DNA of 64,000 nt from Patiria pectinifera (GCA_029964075.1 CM057129.1:27271430-27335429), one strand, 5' to 3'; shown: positions 20,683-32,960, counted from the stretch's first letter. The notes: generated by a model not told the origin, from the letters alone. Translations and numbers: made by a program.

Positions 20683-23600
20683 CTGTTTGCAATGAAAGAA
20701 AAGAACACAACATCAGTGTTGGTATTAGTTTTACTATTGTAGTTTCACTATGTAATATATCTTAGAAAATACTAAGGTATCCAAAGTAATTCAATGGTCT
20801 TCTCAATCTTTTGGTAAGTGTACTTCAGTCATTGTTATGAGACTGAAGAGGCTGAAATCAAAAAAGCTATATTAAGCCAATTTTGTATATAATTCAATTA
20901 TTGTTTAATAACTGCTTAACATTATAACACATCTCACAATTTCTGCAGTCAATCAACTGTCTATTTCTAACATGACTAAATATAAATTTTTACAAGATAT
21001 AGCATAATACTTGAAACATACGTCATTCTTATTGATATAATAGCTAACCTCATCTCCAGCATATTGGCCAACATTGGTCAAGGTCACACTAACGTGCATA
21101 TCATCACAGGGTTTAAGAAGAGGGTTGGACACCATGACCCTGTCGTAAGTGAACTCGGTGAAGGACAGACCATAACCAAACGGGTAGAAGGGGGTGCCAG
21201 TGAAGTAACGATAACCACGATTGAAGAAGCTATTGTTGGTCATTGGAGGCACCTGTAGGGACATTGTCAAGATACAATATCATTAAAAGACTAGGCTTGC
21301 TTAATCAAACTGAACCTGAAAGTCTAAATTAAGGACAATATACATTAATTGTAAATACTCAGTGAAACAAGTCACTAAATCAGTCAATCAGTGAATATGT
21401 CAGTCATCCGACAATCGACTGGCCCTTCAGTCTAGCAAAAACAGGCTCAGAACATTATGATATGAAAAAGAACTTTAACAGGTCATAGGTTAAGGTCCTG
21501 ATGATGTCAACTTTCTCTGACCAAGTATTGGCTTAATAAGAGTAATGTGCATTTGCACCATGTGACATATCTCTCTCTTGAGTTTGTGAGGTTCAGAAAA
21601 GAACCCAAGAGAAACTCAACGCTTTGGACAATATCCTCTGCCTGGCATCAGGAGATGTACGGAATCTCATAAACTCACAAAATATATTTGTTTCATGGTG
21701 CAACCGCAAACTTACCCTTTATGCTCACTTAACCGGGCAAACCTTCAAATATTATCAACTATTGGCTTTTTTTTGGGGGGGGGGGGGTTAAAATCAAAGC
21801 AATCAGAGCGATGTGTAGCCTGGTGATCATACCACTGAGCCAAAAGCAAAGTCCAACTAAACAAGGCAATGGACCGATCCAGTAAGCACCGCCCCATGGT
21901 GTTCTGACCAATCACAGCCGTAGTTTATGTCCGACGTGCGTGCACTAAAGTCCGACATGCGTGCACGCGCGTATGATGCGCGCGGAAGGAACATGCAGCG
22001 TGGCATTGGAGAGGAGCACGTGTTAATTTGACCACGTGCGCACTGGGCGGAGCTTACTAGATCGGTCCATTAAGCCTAGTGACTCTGATTCCAGGATACG
22101 CAAAACTGTGATTAACTGATCAGAATGGCTACTCATCATGCAGTCTTTTCATGTTGTTTTTTGGTCAACACAATGACCCAACGATCCAGACCATTCACTG
22201 GCGTAACGACGTAATCCTATACAATAGCACTGCCCAGCTCTCTGCACCAGTCCAAGTAACAAATGACAGTCAGTGAGTCTGTCACTGAGATAGGTACAAG
22301 AAGGCAACTAGCTAGGCTGGCCCTTTGTGATCAGAAAACAACCAATCAACCTACATCATCCATAGAAGCCGGCCATGTGAACGGTAGCCTTCCTGCAGGA
22401 TTGCCATCCGGGCCATTGGTCATAAAACGAGCGACAGCCAAGCCTGCTGCCTGGGCAGGGAGCCAACACTCCACAATGGCGTGAACGTTGGGACTTTCAT
22501 CAGCCCAGGTGACGTTCAGCGGTCCGGCGTTGAAGAGGAGTAGAACCACTGGTCGGCCTTTGGCTGAAGATGAAAAGGGAGTTACTCATTTGTTGTGCAT
22601 AAAAATAGGTAAAATCTACGGTATATAAAACAGAAATTAATAAAGGAACCGTGACTAATCAGTTTGGAAAAGACAGAGAAGTAATGATTTGGGGTGGGCA
22701 ATACAGAAAAATGATACCCCATGGCCAGGGATTATTTAGTCTTTCGCCATTCAAATAATTTAGACCATCATGAACACAAATTGAATCAGACCAAAATGGC
22801 CTCGACACTGGACATTGAACGGGCCAGTTTACAATTACATGTGAAAGCAAAGAGAATTTCACGATGTCAACAAATGCACGATCACGTTCGCATGAATGAC
22901 CCAGGCTAAATTCTGAGAGTGAATCAAAATTTTCAAAGTTGATCCCAAGAAGTAAAAATACAACGTGGATTCATCCTCAACATTTTGGAAAATGATTCAT
23001 TTTTTAGTCCAATGCTGTGATAGCAGAATCTGCAGTATTGCATAGCTTGGCTCATACATGTAGCTGGTGCTTCCATGTCTGAGATGGCTTATGGGTGCAC
23101 TGAACTAATTCAAGCGAGAATTTCTACGCCAGCTGATTAGCATATTAATTTCTTTTGAAAACGGAGACCGTTTGGCTTTAAAAATGGTGGAATTGTTTAA
23201 ATATACCCAAGGATCAACTCCCTGGTTTTGGGGCTTCCATCTGAGGGCAGGCTTGATAAAATCACGGATGAAAAAATGGGTCCTATTTGCCTGTGAAAGT
23301 GGAAGGGTGCCACTCTTAAAATGGCTACACGCAGGCTCGGGAACTATCACTTTTCGGGAGGTGATTTTATTTGGGTGTGAATATTTAGAAATGTAATTGG
23401 CTAATGTACGTAAAATTGAAAAGAAATGAAAATATGAAAGACAAGACAATAATTTAATTTTTGTTTCAGAAACCCCAGTGATGTTGGCTTGCATGTTACT
23501 TGGCCCTGAACTTTGTTGATTTTACACTGTTTTCAATGGGGCTTGAATTAGTACAGTGGACCCTTATTTTGAACTGGTATAATTAAAGCATTTAACCCTT

Positions 23601-26600
23601 CTGCTGTTTGAAGAGTCACAGACAGTCAACAAATAAATCCCCTGCCATGCCTTTTACACAGGCTAGTCACCAACGGTCAGATATTTCAAGCACGACTGTG
23701 ACTAGTCAAATTCAGTCAACAGACAAAAGCAGGCAAGTGGTAGGTACAGCTGGCTTATCTCAAGTCAAAGCATAGCTGCTTCAAGTTACATGAACAGTCA
23801 CAGCCAGTCAATCCTGCTTGTAGGCTGGGAGCTCTTAACTGTTGAAAACAGTCACTTGATTGATTTTGAATGAATTCGGACAACTTTGCACGGAATGTAT
23901 GTTTGCATAGGAGGGTTAAGGTACTTTTGCCATTGTCATGGCTGGGCTCAGGAATTTACCATATTTGACAGCATCTTGTAGGAGCTGTAGCTGAGAACCT
24001 GGCAGGGTCATGTTGTTGCGGTCCTTAGACTCACTCTCTACTGATGTACCTAAACCGGAACACAAAACACACAATTTCAAGGGTAACAAAATTGTACATA
24101 AAAAGTCATGGATATACACAAGTTCATTGCAAAATGACTTTGAATGTTTATGAGACGAGCGTTCCAAAGTTTGAAAGCTTTAACATGTAACTGCTTAGAG
24201 GTTTTGAAGGATTTGGTGGGGGTAGGAAGGTGAAGCCGAAGGCCCTGGAATAGTCAAGTACAAAGCATGTGCCAGTGATTCCTACATAGTGGAGGATTTT
24301 GCAGGATACAGGGAAGGCTCCTAGCAACATTGAGGGAAAAAATGTTGCAACCTGACGCCACTTCCGCGATTGCGTACAAAGTCTAGGGAGAGTCAAGAAA
24401 ATTGTCTAAGTATTTCTTTAACAAAATTGGAAATGTTTCTCAGTCCCAGATTCATGTCTTATCAACATTTTTGCAATGAATGACCTTCATTGAGTTGAAG
24501 ACAAAAGTGGCGTCAGGTTCCAACATTTTTTTTTCCACATTGAGAGTTAAAAATGTTGAGCATCAAATTAGGTTTTGCCCTTCACCGACGATTTTAAACA
24601 CTGTATACTCAGTGTGTTACCTCCCGAGTGAAAGTTGGAAAAAATCACTCGGGTGGGACTCGAACCCACGACCTCCCGCTTTCTAGTGCAGATGTCTTAC
24701 CACTCGACCACCAAGCTAACGGGATCAGTTTATAAAAATTCCATCTTATAAATGTTGAGCATGTTTCTGGTTGTTGACTCATGTGTGAACTATGTAGGTG
24801 ACCCAGCCCAGCAAGTTTCTGGACCATGCATGCAATTCTTACCAGGCATGATATTTGAACCTAAGGAAATATAGGAGAAATGTTCTGTAGATCCCAAAAG
24901 AATAATGTCAACAGTAGGGAACGCTGAAAATGGAGAAAATAAAAGGAAATGAAAGGAGGAAAACAAATAGGAAATCCGAATAAAAGAGGGATACCATCAT
25001 GCCTGAACCAAAGAAAATGTATAAAGAAGGGAGGATTTTGCTTGCAAAATATAGACTGGTTTCCAGGCTCTACAATATATCCTAGACTGTGAATGAAGGT
25101 TGGGAACAAGTATGCATCTGGGGAGTTCCTAACACTGACAGTGATGGTTTGCATTTTCTTCCATGACAGGTAATTTTAAGAATATTACAAGAACTACATG
25201 AAATATATCTAAAAAATACTTAAAATATACTATACCTGTGCCCAAGCACACAACGACAAAGTCCACATCAGCAACAGCATTCATGACGTCAGTCTGATTA
25301 TACTTGTCACACTTGGGGTCATCGCAACCGCCAGCATATTTCACTTTGTATGCAATCTTCATCAAGCCCTCCCTGGTTGTAGTGATGTATTCACGCGAAG
25401 TGCCTGGTGGGTAGTCTCCAAACGGATCGTAGGGCGAGTCTGCCATAGGGCCGACAACCTGTTTGAATGAAGCACCATCAGAAAATGACTATTTATATCT
25501 AGAATGGCATTGTTAGAGAAGCCACCTCCCTTCCAAAGTGGTCTAGCCAACAAAGCTGCCTACCCCACAAAGCGGGCGAGGCGAAGTCTCGTAAACATTT
25601 AAATGTGATGCAAAATTAGGATGTGCATAAAAAAATATTTTTTAATGCATTCAATGACACCTTTTCTTTTAAAGAAACTCAATGACAACATAAAATGTGT
25701 TGTCTTACATCGTAGTTTTTCAAGATATTGCAGATGCTTCTATGTGGCTTTAATGACTAAAAAGTGTAGTTTTTTAAGCCAGGAAATGACTGGTTCAGGC
25801 ATGGGCTATCACAAATGATGTTCTGGGATGTCAGTTATATTAAGGGTTTATCATAAGTTGTGTTGTGGTTAGGGCCATCACAAAACTTAAGACTGGAGAG
25901 CGGTGTGATGAACTTGTAAGAAACTTGACAGCAAGTATTAAGACTCACAGCCAGTGTCTCAATCTTGCCGACTGGTAGGACTTTCCCGATGTGCTTAAGC
26001 AAGACAAACGTCCTGGCAGCCACAGAGACAGCCAGCTCTTGATGCGCGGCACTCTCCACCACATCGTCCACGTTCAGCTTGGTGTACGGGTTCATCTCTG
26101 GGGGGTCAAACTCCCCAAGCCTCATCCTGGTATAGAACAGCGGCCGGACCAGAGTCGTCATCTGTTCCATGCTGATCAGGCCGAGTTGCACGGCCTGGGT
26201 CAGGTGAGTGTAAATGGGCACCTTGGCCCCTGTTAGCTCCAGGTTGCAACCAGCCTGGATAGCTGCTACGGTCGAGTCCAGCGGGCCCGTGGTGTAGTTG
26301 TGAGCAGTGTGAAGGAACTCTAGCGCTTCATCGTCGCTGGTGACGTAACCTTTGAAACCCCACTGATTACGGACAACGTCAGTCAAGTATTTTTTGTTGG
26401 CGCAGGCAGGAACACCATTAATGCTTGAAAAGAAAAAGAAACATCAGTGCTTAACACGTCAGAAGCATCGAGGCTCACGTTAATGTCACATAACATGTTA
26501 GACTTGATTAATTTTCCTCGTTTTAATTTTGACAGTCTTGAGGTATTTTTAAAATTTTGAAACTTTTATTTATTCATAAGCTGGAATTTCCATCACCCCG

Positions 26601-29600
26601 ACTTAAATTCAATCTTATGAACAGTCTGGTTGCTGTACCCGCTGCTATATCAGATTGGAACCAGCCAGCCGACCCTGGCAAGCTCAGTGGTCAAGTAGTA
26701 TGCATTAGTAAGCAGGGGGTCGTGGGTTCGAGTCCCACCCGAGTAGTTTGTGGATTTTCCTGACAATGACTTGGGACAACACTGAGTATACAAACTTAAC
26801 ATTGATAACAGCTTCCTCAGTAATAGCCACATAAATGTGGCCAATTTACTGGACTACCTCCATAAATAAAGGCCACACTTCCACCATGTACAAAAACATG
26901 TCGAACTTTGTCAAATTTTGATTTTCACATTTAGGCTTAGTTTGTAGTTTCTTTTTGCTCTAGAATCATACTCACCCTCTTTATAGGCTAATCAGAAAGT
27001 GCTGCCTTTTTCAGATGTCTATTTTTCGTGAAATTTCCAGATTCGTTTGCACACGTTTGCGTATCAAAATTTCAACATGAAATTTCACGAAAATCAAACA
27101 TCTGGAAAAGGCAGCACTTTTTGATTAGCCTGTAAAGAGGGTGATTACGGGTATGTTCTTGCACATGGTGCAAGTGTGGCCTTTATTTACGGAGGTAGTC
27201 CAGTAAATTGGCCACATTTATGGGGCTACCTCAGTAACAAAGGGTCAATCATTGAAAGTCAATTGCAGGATCTTAACCAACCTGTTATAGCTACACATCA
27301 AGTTGAATGTTCCGCCCTTGACACATTCGTGGAACATTGGCATGTAGGTCATCTGCATGTCTGCCTCATTCACCTGAATTCAGAAAGCCAAAACAACAAA
27401 TATCTGGTAATATGTGACCTGTTCTGTCAAAAGCAGACGCTTCTGGGCAGAGGTTGAAATTGAGATAGAGCCAAAAAATGCTGTGGGGGTGATTTTTTTT
27501 TCGATATTCTAATTTTTGCATATTTGTAATCCTGAACATGTCTAAAATATACTTTAAAAGTTTGAAACCGTAATTTGAACTCTAAATATAGTATTTTTGA
27601 TGATTTGTTAAGGTATATCAGGTAAAGAAATGTCTGTTTCGTGACGTTTGTGGCCATTTTCTCCGTTTTCTACTTTTCGACACAATGAACTTCAAAATAG
27701 CGTAACTTTGCCCAGGAGTGACCGGTTTCAAAAATGTAACCACCTTTTAAAAGGAAAATGTACATATTTTAACAATATGCAAAAATCTCATTTTTGACCT
27801 TGTGCCCAGAAAAGTCTGATTTTGACAGAACAGGTCACATACGTGTATAACAAAAGGTGATACAACATTTGCCTTAAAAATGGGATACATGTAAATGGAT
27901 GGATTGGGGGGCTTAGTATTTTCTAGCAAATGTTGTTACACCAACCTGTTTCAAGTTTTGTGTTCATAGATGCTGGAGAAAAAAGTATTAAAAAAATTCT
28001 GTTCTTGTAGTCTTGTTCCCTGACTTTATTTTATATGAAACGGAGCTATTCATACAATGTAGTTGTCAGGGAATTGTCGGGGACCCAGATTAGCTGGCTT
28101 GCACCCATGACGTTCACGGATGTGCAACAGATTGCAAACAAAATGTGGACTAACTAAATTTGGTAAATTGGGGGCAGTATATTAAAAAAAGTCAGGTTTT
28201 TTTTTCCATCGTTGGAAATTGATACAAAACTTCTGCTTTTCTTGAAAATGACAGCACACCAAGTGCAATGATTTCACGGGATGCTGGAGAATATCAATCA
28301 CTTACAGTTCAAGTAAAGTATTTCAAGATAATTTGGTAGGTTTGTTTTTGATATTTGCAAATGTTGTATATTACCTTTAACATCAATTTCAAAACGAAAC
28401 CAAACAAAATCTGCAGTACAGGTGACTGGAAAAATTGCACAACTTACTCGCCTAGCTAGACAACTAGGGCTAGGCAAGTATGGCTGCAAAAGGAACCAAT
28501 GGCCAAACACTGACATTTACCGAGCAGTAAGCACATATACCGCGTTTCATTAAAGGCAGAGTACATCAATTGCCATTTGTGCATTTTTTTTCGTTTGAAG
28601 CAACAGAAGTGCTCAAAATCTGAAGAAGGGTGCTTAACAACTAACCTGATGAAATGTTATGTCAGTGAACGCTCTTTATTCCGAGAAAACTATATCCTAG
28701 GATCTCAATTTCAATTAAAAAGTTGCCAGGTCATGTTTTGAATAGCGCCAAAAATCAGTGTCCGGGACACATTCTCATTTAGCCGATTGCAGCTACATGA
28801 TGTCACACACTGAACCGACAAACAATGGCAACTGAGCGCGCGCGTGCGTCGTGTCAACACTTGCGCACAATCATTCAAGGCTTTGCCAATTTAAAAACAA
28901 ACTACTAACAGAAATTTCCAAAAATGCGTCTTTAGGTGCATCTTTGGAAATGTCCTTCTTTTATTGTTTTCTTCAAAATGACAGCATGCTAGAAAAAATA
29001 ATCTCACAGGGAGTTTCATAACTATCTTCAAACCAAGTATGCCTTTCAACAATAATTTCGTCAGTATCTTTTTGCACAGCTGCAAATGAAATATTCTATT
29101 TTTAATAGTAACAGGTATAATGAGATTTGAAGGTTTGCACGGTGGAAAGATACTAGGACAAGATAAGTTTGCGGTAGCACCATGTGAATAAATCTCTAAA
29201 AAAAACTATACCATTAATTTGCTTAGAAGTGTTTTTTGTTTGTTAAGCACTTCCAAAACATTTAGTGCAGGCCTGGCACTTGGAAGGTTCAACAAAATAC
29301 CATGTCAATGCAACAAGTTTTAATGCAGGCTATTTGATACTTACAATTGAATTGTATTTGAATCGGGATGATGGTATATCCTCGGGTCCATCGTAGGCAA
29401 ACATGTGTTTGCAGCCTGAGCTTGTACGGACATAGCGTGCATCGTCTCCATGTAGACCAGCCACATATGCCTTGGCAAACTCTCCCGTCAAGAAAGGATC
29501 CTCACCATAGGTTTCCTAGTACATAAGTTTGTGGGTTAGAATGTTGCCACTGACTGAAAACGTGACAGACGAAAGTTTGCTGAGATCGATGTCAATCAAA

Positions 29601-31669
29601 ATAATAGTCCAAGGACTTGAGTGCTTTCCTTCATTTGCCCCCCCCCCCCCAGGGTGTACAAAACCCATGGACCCCATCACAGCATGCAACAAATGTTTTA
29701 CATGGTAACAGACCACTAACGTCTGAAACTGTGGGTCTCTTCCTGTTGCGGTACAGAATTGGCAAACTTTTCACACATAATTTTCCGTATTTTTCCGTGC
29801 TGATGCTATCCTGTTCAAAAATCAAATTTCTGATCACGTCTTTGAAACGAGAGAGAAACCTCCTCTTTAACTGGAGGCAAACTGTTGTCCTCTGCCGACA
29901 TTATTATGGTGTAATTACGGTGAAATTTGCAGTTCATGTTGATTTTGACACGGCCGGGTAAGCAAGATTATAGTGTGGACTGCCCTTTAGATTTCAATTT
30001 CACAACATGCTAGGATAGTAATGGTAGAAGTGTATTTCGTTACCCAAGGCTTTGTTTTATGTGTAATAAAAAACTTGTACCAAACACATTTTTGTTACCT
30101 GAATTCTTCCCCACAGGGGATGTCTCACAATGTTGATGACAGGACTAAAGCAGCTCAGTCCTCCAAAATCCTTGTATATCCCGTGGCTTGTGTAGTTGTT
30201 ATACTTGGCACGGACTTCTGTACTGGTAGCTGTGCCAACATCAGTGAGTAGATCAACACTAAAAATGATTTAACATGAGATTCAGAGAGCTGTATGTGAA
30301 GTCATACCGTGCCCATGTACTAATTTGAAAGTCTTTGTTATAATACATTTACTAGGGTCAGGCATGTAGATACATGTACCGTATGTACCTCAGGTAATGT
30401 CAAAAAATCGGAACGCTTGGAACGTTCCCAGTGGGAACATCACTTCCAATTTGAAACATGCGTTGTTCCTACTGGGAACAGGAACAGCCAGGTGATCCCG
30501 CTTGGGAACATTTTGGTCTATGCATGTGCACGCTTGCTCGGGAACGGCCTGCTGTTGGGAACAAAGGAACACGGCGCGTTCCCGTTGGGAACACACAGTG
30601 TTCCTAAAAGGAATGTTCCATACAGAACAGGAACTTTCCGACTCTTGAGATGCTCCCTGGGCATTAATGTGTGAACAACAGTTTCTTGGGAACAAGTTTC
30701 CAAGACTGGATTTGATTCATCTTGTAGATAGTACCATTTACCGCTTCAGTGATTTAACAGCACTTGCAAGGGATCTGGACCAGCTGCCATAAACATACCC
30801 CTGCTCAATCCAACAGGATCCAACTATTTTAAATACCCACTGGGCCTGCTGGAGTGAGCAGTAAACCCCTTGTATCTATTCCTGTTGAAATCAGTTGGAT
30901 TCAGCAGGCAAGTGAAAACATTCAGAGTCAGGTTCTGTTGAGTGCTGGTAAATAACATCAACTTGGACTCTGTTGGATTGAGCATGCCAGTCGTTTCGTA
31001 TGTTCAGGTACGCAACAACTTGGCAAATTGGACTGTGTGGGACTGGTTTGGATTGAGCAGGAAACTCTTATGAGTAACCGTCCGCCTCTGTTGGATTTAG
31101 CAGGATAATCCTGGGGAACTACTAGGGGTTTAGTTAAGGGAACAGTCTTTGGACCAAGACTAGACTTCAATAGGTCTCCAGGTTGTCAAATTGCCAAAGT
31201 GTTGGCAGGATAGGCACAGCAATATTAGATTGAAGGCCCAACCCAATGTGTTGCCAATTTTTAAGCTTCATGCCTGCCCAAGCCCAATTTTATGTCTTGA
31301 CATTAGAATTCCTAGTTCTAAAAAAGGGCCTAATGTAACAGAACCAAAATACTACCTGAATGACGCAGCCAAACCGATTGGCATTGCAAATGATGTTGCA
31401 TTCCCAGAATCGACATCACCACGTAGACACTCAGTGCACCAGTTATATGGGCCGATACCGAGTCGTGTGATCGGTAGTGTAGGGCCGTTGCTCTTGTAGC
31501 CTGCTCGGGTCATCTGGGCGGCAATCTCATCAAGGGATAGTCTGGGGATGAGGTCATCTAGACGCTCCTCCCAGGACAAGGAGGAATTCTGGAATGGGAA
31601 GCCGGCAACAGCGATGGAAACGGAGAGTAGGACTGAGAGAAGAGCAAGGCACAGCTTGGCTGGCGTCAT
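20380..31669 (-). CDS. GH3 glycosidase (beta-xylosidase type), tandem copy B, ten exons
   Basis: Exons in transcript order: 31669-31356, 30258-30099, 29515-29345, 27373-27282, 26423-25949, 25458-25236, 24049-23960, 22563-22355, 21252-21049, 20682-20380. They sum to 2241 nt, 746 residues plus stop. Exons 2-10 have exactly the lengths and phases of copy A, and only exon 1 is 6 nt shorter. The open frame runs 63 nt upstream of the ATG at 31669, but that ATG starts a clear signal peptide (MTPAKLCLALL) and lines up with copy A's start, so it is chosen. The catalytic positions are kept (SDD with D276, VESES-KDR with E485, KH). The mature proteins look above 90 percent identical, with most change in the signal peptide and exons 1, 3, 5 and 7. 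Intact, so probably a second working gene with altered specificity or expression rather than a pseudogene. Confidence 0.93.
21049..21252 (-). CDS. GH3 copy B exon 9
   Basis: 204 nt. Five residues differ from copy A (NNSFFNRGYRYF, YDRVMVSN, NVGQYAGDE). The FGYGLSF linker motif is unchanged. Confidence 0.9.
21869..22070. mobile_element. 202-bp MITE in GH3 B intron 8
   Basis: TIRs ATGGACCGATCCAGTAAGC and its reverse complement with one mismatch at 22052-22070. GC-rich interior with CACGTG. Absent from copy A's intron 8. Confidence 0.75.
22355..22563 (-). CDS. GH3 copy B exon 8
   Basis: 209 nt. Two conservative changes from copy A (SPNVHA and GPDGN). PAGRLPFTW is intact. Confidence 0.9.
23960..24049 (-). 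CDS. GH3 copy B exon 7: acid/base exon
   Basis: 90 nt. Encodes GTSVESESKDRNNMTLPGSQ. The acid/base Glu is kept and the four changes from copy A lie directly after it, a place where substrate preference could shift. The NMT sequon is new in this copy. Confidence 0.88.
24337..24533. mobile_element. MITE of about 190 bp, copy 2, in GH3 B intron 6
   Basis: TIRs AAATGTTGCAACCTGACGCC and its near-reverse complement at 24507-24533. Same interior as 2039-2228 (TTTCTCAGTCCCA). Confidence 0.65.
24600..24726 (-). mobile_element. tRNA-derived SINE, copy 1, GH3 B intron 6
   Basis: On the minus strand TGGTCGAGTGG (A-box) and GGGTTCGAGTCCCACC (B-box), followed by a tail with CACTGAGTATA. The same family is at 26676-26791. 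Confidence 0.7.
25236..25458 (-). CDS. GH3 copy B exon 6
   Basis: 223 nt. Three residues differ from copy A (NQTDVMNAVAD against NQNDVINAVTD). Donor GTATAG, with no SINE next to it, unlike copy A. Confidence 0.9.
25949..26423 (-). CDS. GH3 copy B exon 5: nucleophile exon
   Basis: 475 nt. About eleven residues differ from copy A, among them two beside the nucleophile (GYVTSDDE against GYVSSDDQ) and Leu to Glu in RMRLGEFDPP. The candidate nucleophile is D276. Confidence 0.92.
26676..26791 (+). mobile_element. tRNA-derived SINE, copy 2, GH3 B intron 4
   Basis: Shares GTGGGTTCGAGTCCCACC and the CACTGAGTATA tail with 24600-24726, in opposite orientation. Confidence 0.7.
26815..27237. mobile_element. 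Long-TIR element with 9-bp target duplication (Mutator-like) in GH3 B intron 4
   Basis: CCTCAGTAA at 26815-26823 and 27229-27237 flanks a 405-bp element. The outer TIRs of about 58 bp start TAGCCACATAAATGTGG. A second nested inverted repeat (ACATCTG through GCAGCAC) fills the centre, so the element could fold almost completely. A 9-bp duplication with long TIRs fits Mutator-like elements. Confidence 0.8.
27282..27373 (-). CDS. GH3 copy B exon 4
   Basis: 92 nt. Differences from A: LP to MP, KA to KG, LV to LM. The donor reads GTTGGT, a weaker donor than GTAATA in copy A. Confidence 0.88.
27411..27841. mobile_element. 431-bp TIR element in GH3 B intron 3
   Basis: TATGTGACCTGTTCTGTC at the left and GACAGAACAGGTCACATA at the right are exact inverses. 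The likeness continues to about 45 bp. The terminal TA may be the target, as in Tc1/mariner MITEs. Confidence 0.75.
28550..29105. mobile_element. TTAA MITE, AGGCA family, in GH3 B intron 3
   Basis: Starts TTAAAGGCAGAGTACATC. The interior matches 62659-63194 (TCGTTTGAAGCAACA, AACTAACCTGATGAA). The right end is degraded near a TTAA. Copy A lacks it. Confidence 0.65.
29345..29515 (-). CDS. GH3 copy B exon 3
   Basis: 171 nt. About six residues differ from copy A. The KH pair (CKHMFAYDGPE) and GEDP are kept. The acceptor is TAG instead of CAG. Confidence 0.9.
30099..30258 (-). CDS. GH3 copy B exon 2
   Basis: 160 nt. Only one residue differs from copy A (Val to Thr in ATSTEVR). Acceptor TAG, donor GTAACA. 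Confidence 0.9.
30410..30702. repeat. Cluster of GGGAAC motifs in GH3 B intron 1
   Basis: Twelve GGAAC motifs on the plus strand and at least five on the minus strand occur within 290 bp, many as TTGGGAACA. Absent from copy A intron 1. Confidence 0.8.
30801..31112 (+). repeat. Cluster of TTGGATTNAGCAGG motifs in GH3 B intron 1
   Basis: Variants at about 30895, 30973, 31047 and 31090 plus an inverted one at 30801. Spacing is irregular (43-78 bp). Absent from copy A, and part of the reason B intron 1 is 1097 bp against 682 bp. Confidence 0.7.
31356..31669 (-). CDS. GH3 copy B exon 1
   Basis: 314 nt, phase 2 out. The signal peptide has diverged from copy A. In the mature part it differs at about eight positions, including a Val to Cys change (YNWCTECLRGD) beside the substrate loop. 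Confidence 0.9.
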
Positions 31670-32405
31670 CTTGGTTGCTGATCTACCTCTTGTGAATCTT
31701 GTGCTGCTGAGAGACCATGAACGCAAGATCATACATCATCATCAGAAAACATGACATGTACCGGTATGTAGGCCAGTGGCGGTTCTACGTGGGGGGGGGG
31801 GGGGGGCTGCGGCTGGGAGGCTTTAGCCCCCCCTAAAAAAAATTTGTCTAGCCCTCCCCCCCCCCCAAAAAAAAATTCCATAAAAAAAAATGCACTAGCA
31901 AAATGTAAGAATTTGACGTACCGTACATGGGAACAGTCTCTCCTTAAATGAGAAGGGTGCATTGGTACACTTTTAGTTAATATACATGTAGTGTGCGTGA
32001 TTGTAGGATTTTATCAGCGCTCCCCATTGAAAATATGGCACGAGGCCCCCCCCCCCTAAGGTAATTAGTTTCCTTTCAACCAGAACTTAGATAAAGGAAA
32101 TAGGATAAAGTAAACAATCCACAACATAACATTTTCAGGGATTTTAGACCGTTAATTAATTCCCTGTTAAGCGACATGCAAAACCAACAGGAGTGCTGCA
32201 CTTAGAAGACAGAGTTTTGATTTTTGTGGGAAATCTAGGGGTAAAACGAAGATGAACACAACGAAACATATCCCTACAAACAGAGCTGTATTGTAATTGG
32301 CTCTCTTTCGTCTTTGGTCTTTTGTCTTCTAAAGGCAGTTAGGTGCCAGTCTATTTTCTCTTGTATTCCATGTTTTCAATACCTTAAGTTTTGGGATACA
32401 CCATG

Positions 32406-32960
32406 TTAAAGGGAATATATACAACATTTGCAAACATCAACAAATAAAACTACCAAGTTTTTACGAAAAACATTACTAGGATGTTGGTTAACGACAGTCT
32501 AAAGCATCCTGTAAAATTATGGCACCTGCATTATGTGTGAAGTCATTTTCAAGAAAATAGTATTTTTGTATAAATTTCCAACGGTGGTCGGCCGACCACT
32601 GTTTGAAAAACCCAACTATTTTTCAACTACTGCTCCAAATTTACCATTTTTTTTCAGTCAAAATTTTGTTTACTATTGGTTACATGTTCATGAACGGGTG
32701 CAGGCCAGCTAGACTGATTCCCTTACCTTACAAAATTCCGGCATCTATAAAAATTAAATTGATCAATTTCATCTTTAGTGGAGTCAGGGAACCAGACTAC
32801 TTGAACATTTTTGTTTTTCTTGGCTTTTCCAGCATTTCCGAACACAAAACTTCAAACATGTCAGTGTAACAATATTTGATCTACATTGTATTATACTATT
32901 CCCTGAAATAGCTCATTTTTGAAAATTACAGCAAAAGCCAATGATGTACATTCCCTTTAA
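32406..32960. mobile_element. TTAA MITE, AGGGAAT family, upstream of GH3 B
   Basis: Same ends and interior as 14373-14894 (both contain CAGGCCAGCTAGACTG), so it was probably duplicated with the gene. In unit B it is pushed to 737 bp from the ATG by extra sequence at about 31760-32400. Confidence 0.75.

Noticed and set aside
23105-23494. Minus-strand 129-codon open frame in GH3 B intron 7
   Set aside because: Its strand and place would make it an extra exon, but no splice sites fit the intact exon 7 to exon 8 phase, and copy A has nothing comparable.
24652-24726. Possible functional tRNA (also 26676, 34076, 36974)
   Set aside because: A- and B-boxes are present, but the acceptor stems do not pair, and the sequences continue into shared SINE bodies.
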